Origin: Paracidovorax wautersii
GTDB lineage: Bacteria > Pseudomonadota > Gammaproteobacteria > Burkholderiales > Burkholderiaceae_C
Length of the DNA: 64,000 nucleotides
Assembly: GCF_900113035.1 (NCBI RefSeq)
Contig: NZ_FONX01000019.1
Span: 1-64,000, forward strand
Direction of reading: 5' to 3'
A program made the translations under genes and the position numbers. This document shows, in pieces, positions 60,388 to 64,000 of this stretch. The notes under the pieces are model-generated. The model did no database searches, was not told the origin of the DNA, and saw nothing but the letters and a program-made list of their open reading frames with translations. Position 1 is the stretch's first letter, and each line of letters begins with the position of its first letter.

Positions 60388-61146
60388 TCAGCCCCGTTTG
60401 CCGCGGCCCAGATCCACGCCCAGCTGGCGCAGCTTGCGGTAGAGGTGGGTGCGTTCCAGGCCGGTCTTTTCGGCGACGCGGGTCATGGAGCCGCCTTCGC
60501 GGGCCAGATGGAATTCGAAGTACGCCTTTTCGAAGCCGTCGCGTGCTTCGCGCAGGGGCCGGTCCAGGTCGAAGCCCTGGCGCGACTGGGGGCCGGAGCC
60601 CGCCGCCGCCGCATCGGCGGAGACGATGGTGGACCCCGCCACGGCGCCCAGCGGAGCGGCCGCCGGGGCCGCGCCGCCAAGGGTGAGAGCGCCACTGGCG
60701 CTCTCGCCAGGCTTGCCGATGCCGGCGCCGCCCTGCGCGGCAGCGGCTGCCGGCGGCGTGGCGGACACAGGGGGCTGGTTGGCGCTGCGGGCCAGGCCTT
60801 GCTCCACGGCCTTGAGCAGCTTTTGCAGGGTGATGGGTTTTTCGAGGAACGAATAGGCGCCGATGCGGGTGGCTTCCACGGCGGTGTCGATGGTGGCGTG
60901 ACCGCTCATCATGATGACCGGCATGGTCAGCGTGCCCGCGGTGGCCCATTCCTTGAGCAGCGAGACGCCGTCGGTGTCGGGCATCCAGATGTCGAGCAGG
61001 ACCAGGTCGTAGTTCTGTGCGGCACGGGCGGCGCGCGCGCGCGTGGCGTTCTCGGCGAGGTCCACGCTGTGGCCTTCGTCATTGAGGATTTCGGACAGCA
61101 GGTCCCGGATGCCCAGCTCGTCGTCCACCACCAGAATATTTGCCAT
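60388..61146 (-). CDS. NtrX-like response regulator lacking the AAA+ domain
   Basis: 252 residues. Receiver domain (1-120) with acidic pocket Asp8/Asp9, phospho-acceptor Asp52 (LLDIWMP) and Lys103 (FLEKP). Then an Ala/Gly/Pro-rich linker of about 80 residues and a Fis-type HTH (SMTRVAEKTGLERTHLYRKL) at the end. Standard NtrX has a sigma-54 AAA+ module between these parts; here it is absent, so it cannot activate sigma-54 promoters and probably works as a simple binder. Follows the NtrY-like kinase by 38 bases. Confidence 0.88.
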   Translation of the reverse strand: MANILVVDDELGIRDLLSEILNDEGHSVDLAENATRARAARAAQNYDLVLLDIWMPDTDGVSLLKEWATAGTLTMPVIMMSGHATIDTAVEATRIGAYSFLEKPITLQKLLKAVEQGLARSANQPPVSATPPAAAAAQGGAGIGKPGESASGALTLGGAAPAAAPLGAVAGSTIVSADAAAAGSGPQSRQGFDLDRPLREARDGFEKAYFEFHLAREGGSMTRVAEKTGLERTHLYRKLRQLGVDLGRGKRG

Positions 61147-61184
61147 GTACTTCGATCCGCCTTGTGTGTGATGCCCGCGTGTTG

Positions 61185-63497
61185 CTAAACCACCACCGTA
61201 TGTTCAGGGGCAAATGATAGCGACACTTGCGCACCGATCACCGTGTCGCCGTCCATGCGGTTGAGCAGGTCGATGCGCGCGCCGTGTTCGTCGGCGATCT
61301 TCTTGACGACCGCCAGCCCCAGGCCGGTGCCGCGGGCCTTGGTGGTGACGTAGGGTTCGAACGCCCGTTGCAGGATGTGTGCCGGAAAGCCCCCGCCCTG
61401 GTCCTGCACGGTCAGCCGCACGCGGCGGGATGATTCGCTCCAGCGCGTGCCGATGCGCACCGGCGGCCAGGGTACCGGCACCCCGTTTTGCACACACGCC
61501 TGCTCGGTCGCGTCCTGCGCGTTCTGCAGCAGGTTGTGCACCACCTGGCGCAGCTGCTGCGCATCGCCGGCGATGGCGGGGCACTTCGGGTCCAGTTCGG
61601 ACTCGACCCGCACGTGGGCGTTTTCCTCGCCGTAGAGATGCAGCACGTCGGCGATGAGGGCGTTCAGGTCCAGCGGCTGCAGGTCGGCCGCCGGCAGGCG
61701 GGCGTAGTCGCGGAATTCGTTGACCAGCCGCTTCATCGCGTCCACCTGGTCCACGATGGTCTTGACCGACTTGGCGAGCACGGCCTGCTCGGCATCGGGC
61801 AGCTTGCCCGAGAGCTTCATTTCCAGCCGCTCGGCCGACAGCTGGATGGGCGTGAGCGGGTTCTTGATCTCGTGGGCCAGCCGGCGCGCGACCTCGCCCC
61901 AGGCCTGCGCGCGCTGGGCCGAGACGATTTCGGAGATGTCGTCGAAGACCAGCAGGCGCGAGGTGTCGGGCAGTTCGGCGCCGCGGGCGATCAGGCTGGT
62001 GCCGTTGGGCACCACGCCGCCGCCGGGCGCGTGCAGCGCGAAGGGGTGCTGCCAGTGGTCCAGCCCGTGGTGGTCGCGGTCGCCCAGGAAGATGTCGAAC
62101 TGGGTCTGCACGGCGGTGGCGAATTCGGCCAGGCCGGGCACCTCGGCCAGCCGCCGGCCTTCGAACGCGGCCATGGGCGCGCGCAGGATGCGCGTGGCGC
62201 CGGGGTTGGACGAGACGATGGTGCCGTGCTCGTCCAGCACCATGACGCCGGCGGTCAGGTTGTCCAGGATGGTCTGCAGGTTGGCCCGGGCCGCGCTCAC
62301 CTTGTCCATGCTCTGCTGCACGGCGCCGCGCGCATCGGCGAGCTGCTGGGTCATGAGCGCGAAGGAGCGCGTGAGGCCGCTGAGCTCGTCCTTGCGCTGC
62401 AGCACGGCCTTGGGGCTCAGGTCGCCCGCGGCCACCTCGCGCACGCCTTCGGCCAGCAGCAGCAGCGGCCGCGCCAGCTGGTTGCCCAGCAGCACCGCCA
62501 GCAGCACGGCGCCGAACACCGCCAGGAAGAGGCTGAGCGTGAGGGTGCCGATGTACATGCGCCGCAGGCCGCCGCGCGCCAGGGCCCGCTCCTGGTATTC
62601 GCGGTTGGCTTCCTGCACGGTGATGGCGTTGGCGACCAGCGCCGTGGGCAGGGGCAGCGTGGCCTGCAGGTAGCGCGGCTCGGTCAGCACGCCCAGGCTG
62701 GGGTTGTCCACCGCGACCAGCGCCTTGACGCGCACGCGGTCGGCCCCGGCCGGGTCGGTCAGGTCTTCCAGACCGTCGATCTGGAAGGTGAGCCGCTGCT
62801 GCCGCGCGTTGCGGAACTGCTGCAGCGAAGGCCGCTCGGGATTGAGGCTGAAGCGCGACTGGCCGGCGCTGGCCACGAACTGGCCCGAGGCGCCCCAGAG
62901 CACCACGTCGTCCGCGCCGAGCTCGTCGCGCACGCGCTCCAGCACCAGGCCGGCGGCGGCGTCCGGCACCGTCGCCAGGCGGGAGCTGGCCGCGCGGGCC
63001 TTGTTGGCCTGGTCGCTGGCCAGGGTGTCGAGCGTGACGCGCGCCAGGTTCACGCCGGCGGCGAGCGCGCCCTCGACCTTCACGTCGAACCAGCTTTCGA
63101 TCGACCGCGAGACGAACTGGTAGGACACGACGTAGATCATGAGCCCGGGCACCAGCCCCACCACCGCGAAGATGCCCACCAGCTTGAGCAGCAGCCGGCT
63201 GCCGAAGCGCCCGCGCCGCAGCCGCACCACGAGCCGCACCGACACCCACACCAGGATCACCGCCAGCAGCAGCGCCACGAAGGCGTTCACGCCCAGCAGC
63301 CAGGTGTAGTTGCGCTCGTACAGTGCCCGGTTGTTGGTGGCCAGCGTGAGCAGGAACATCAGCACCAGGCCGATCGCGCTCATGACGGCGACGCCGGTGC
63401 CGACCACCCAGCGCATGAGGCGGGTCTGGCGTGCGGCGCGCGATCGGGCGGAGGCGGCCGAGGGCGGCGGCGTCTGGCCAGGGCCGGAGGCGGTCAT
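61185..63497 (-). CDS. NtrY-like membrane sensor histidine kinase
   Basis: 770 residues. N-terminal transmembrane helices (about 28-50, 68-90, 105-125), an extracytoplasmic region, another helix (about 305-325), HAMP (GNQLARPLLLLAEGVREVAA), a PAS domain (TAGVMVLDEHGTIVSSNPGA), then the HisKA H-box RRLAHEIKNPLTPIQLSAER and an HATPase with NLLQNAQDAT, GGGFP and GTGLGLAVVKKI. It phosphorylates the adjacent regulator and is thought to serve nitrogen or redox/envelope sensing in related bacteria. Starts at an ATGA overlap with the DUF4390 gene. Confidence 0.9.
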   Translation of the reverse strand: MTASGPGQTPPPSAASARSRAARQTRLMRWVVGTGVAVMSAIGLVLMFLLTLATNNRALYERNYTWLLGVNAFVALLLAVILVWVSVRLVVRLRRGRFGSRLLLKLVGIFAVVGLVPGLMIYVVSYQFVSRSIESWFDVKVEGALAAGVNLARVTLDTLASDQANKARAASSRLATVPDAAAGLVLERVRDELGADDVVLWGASGQFVASAGQSRFSLNPERPSLQQFRNARQQRLTFQIDGLEDLTDPAGADRVRVKALVAVDNPSLGVLTEPRYLQATLPLPTALVANAITVQEANREYQERALARGGLRRMYIGTLTLSLFLAVFGAVLLAVLLGNQLARPLLLLAEGVREVAAGDLSPKAVLQRKDELSGLTRSFALMTQQLADARGAVQQSMDKVSAARANLQTILDNLTAGVMVLDEHGTIVSSNPGATRILRAPMAAFEGRRLAEVPGLAEFATAVQTQFDIFLGDRDHHGLDHWQHPFALHAPGGGVVPNGTSLIARGAELPDTSRLLVFDDISEIVSAQRAQAWGEVARRLAHEIKNPLTPIQLSAERLEMKLSGKLPDAEQAVLAKSVKTIVDQVDAMKRLVNEFRDYARLPAADLQPLDLNALIADVLHLYGEENAHVRVESELDPKCPAIAGDAQQLRQVVHNLLQNAQDATEQACVQNGVPVPWPPVRIGTRWSESSRRVRLTVQDQGGGFPAHILQRAFEPYVTTKARGTGLGLAVVKKIADEHGARIDLLNRMDGDTVIGAQVSLSFAPEHTVVV

Positions 63498-64000
63498 CGG
63501 GCGGGCTCGGCCGGCGTCAGCTCGGCGCTGCGCGACATGGACAGCGACCAGCCCGAGCGCCCCATGGCGCCGATCTGGAACGGCCGCGGCAGCTGCGACA
63601 TGTCGAGGCGGAACTGGTAATGCACGACATAGGGCGTGCCGGCCTCGAGCGTGCCAGGCTCGGCGATGCGCCAGCGGGCGATGCGCTGCATGGCGCCGAT
63701 GGCGTCGCCCAGCTCGTCATAGCTCTGCCCCAGCGCCACGCCCAGGCCGGCGGCGCCGAAGGGGGTGGTGGACTGGTTCACGCGCCAGCGCCGCGTGAGC
63801 GGCTGGTAGCTCAGGCGCAGGTAGCGCACTGCCTGGGCGACCTGCTTGTCGGACCAATACCAGCGCTCGCGCACCACGACGGCCTCGGCCACGAAGTGCA
63901 TGGAAATGCCCTTGTAGAGCGCTTCCTCGGCCAGGGGCGGGAGCTCGAAATCCATCGAAGCCGAGAGAAACAGGCCGTCGGCGTTGTAGTCCAGCTGCAG
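63494..64000 (-). CDS. DUF4390 domain protein (partial, runs off the window)
   Basis: C-terminal 168 residues of a DUF4390 protein; the frame is open to the window end. It contains MDFELPPLAEEALYKGISMH, VVVRERWYWSDKQVAQAVRY and HYQFRLDMSQLPRPFQIGAM. It stops four bases into the kinase gene, so translation is coupled. Neighbours of this family in Burkholderiales are the rsmB/sun gene and the NtrY kinase, consistent with a chromosomal context. Function unknown; probably periplasmic or membrane-linked. Confidence 0.85.
   Translation of the reverse strand: MQLDYNADGLFLSASMDFELPPLAEEALYKGISMHFVAEAVVVRERWYWSDKQVAQAVRYLRLSYQPLTRRWRVNQSTTPFGAAGLGVALGQSYDELGDAIGAMQRIARWRIAEPGTLEAGTPYVVHYQFRLDMSQLPRPFQIGAMGRSGWSLSMSRSAELTPAEPAR

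Overview
The window is GC-rich DNA from a beta-proteobacterium, most likely Comamonadaceae and Acidovorax-like. The signs are PhaM, an HU protein with a long Ala/Lys tail, two Bug-type solute receptors, an AAA-less NtrX-like regulator next to an NtrY kinase, and copies of an AT-centred repeat that I associate from memory with comamonad genomes. It divides into a left chromosomal block (1-27.7 kb), a 32.5-kb integrative island (27750-60258) and a right chromosomal block (60.3-64 kb).

Left block: a chemoreceptor; ACC deaminase acdS with its divergent regulator acdR and a downstream Bug receptor; an LplT/acyltransferase fusion; a hydratase, a second Bug receptor, a flavin monooxygenase and a double carboxymuconolactone-decarboxylase (CMD) protein; a tandem glycine riboswitch ahead of a DadA-type dehydrogenase; FIST, PhaM and HU genes; a tyrosine phosphatase; and two membrane proteins. 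It closes with a six-gene minus-strand operon behind a TPP riboswitch: LuxE-like acid-activating enzyme, LuxC-like acyl reductase, an NMT1-type ABC importer and a short-chain dehydrogenase. The set reads as uptake of a thiamine-related carboxylic acid and its stepwise reduction to an alcohol. This is an inference and one of the two best leads.

Island: inserted in the 3' end of tRNA-Phe(GAA). A 17-bp direct repeat at 27750 and 60242 marks the ends, and a tyrosine integrase lies beside the tRNA. From the left it holds an AlpA-type regulator; hipBA; a complete short type II CBASS (cyclase, E2, S-4TM effector); a MobV-like relaxase; an MBL-fold protein; ParB; a decayed MFS gene; an XRE-controlled seven-gene operon centred on a SyrD/PvdE-like ABC exporter (unrecognised system); a Schlafen/AlbA_2 protein; and a minus-strand cluster UvrD helicase, PD-(D/E)XK nuclease, [IS5-family insertion], DUF6884-like protein, DGQHR protein, DpdA-like DNA transglycosylase, DGQHR protein. 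The last cluster looks like a compact 7-deazaguanine DNA-modification/defence module without its own preQ0 genes, and is the other best lead. A HAD hydrolase and a membrane protein precede the integrase.

Right block: the tRNA promoter, an NtrX-like regulator, an NtrY-like kinase and a truncated DUF4390 gene, the last three overlapping or closely spaced as one operon.

All calls come from reading the sequence; no database search was run.
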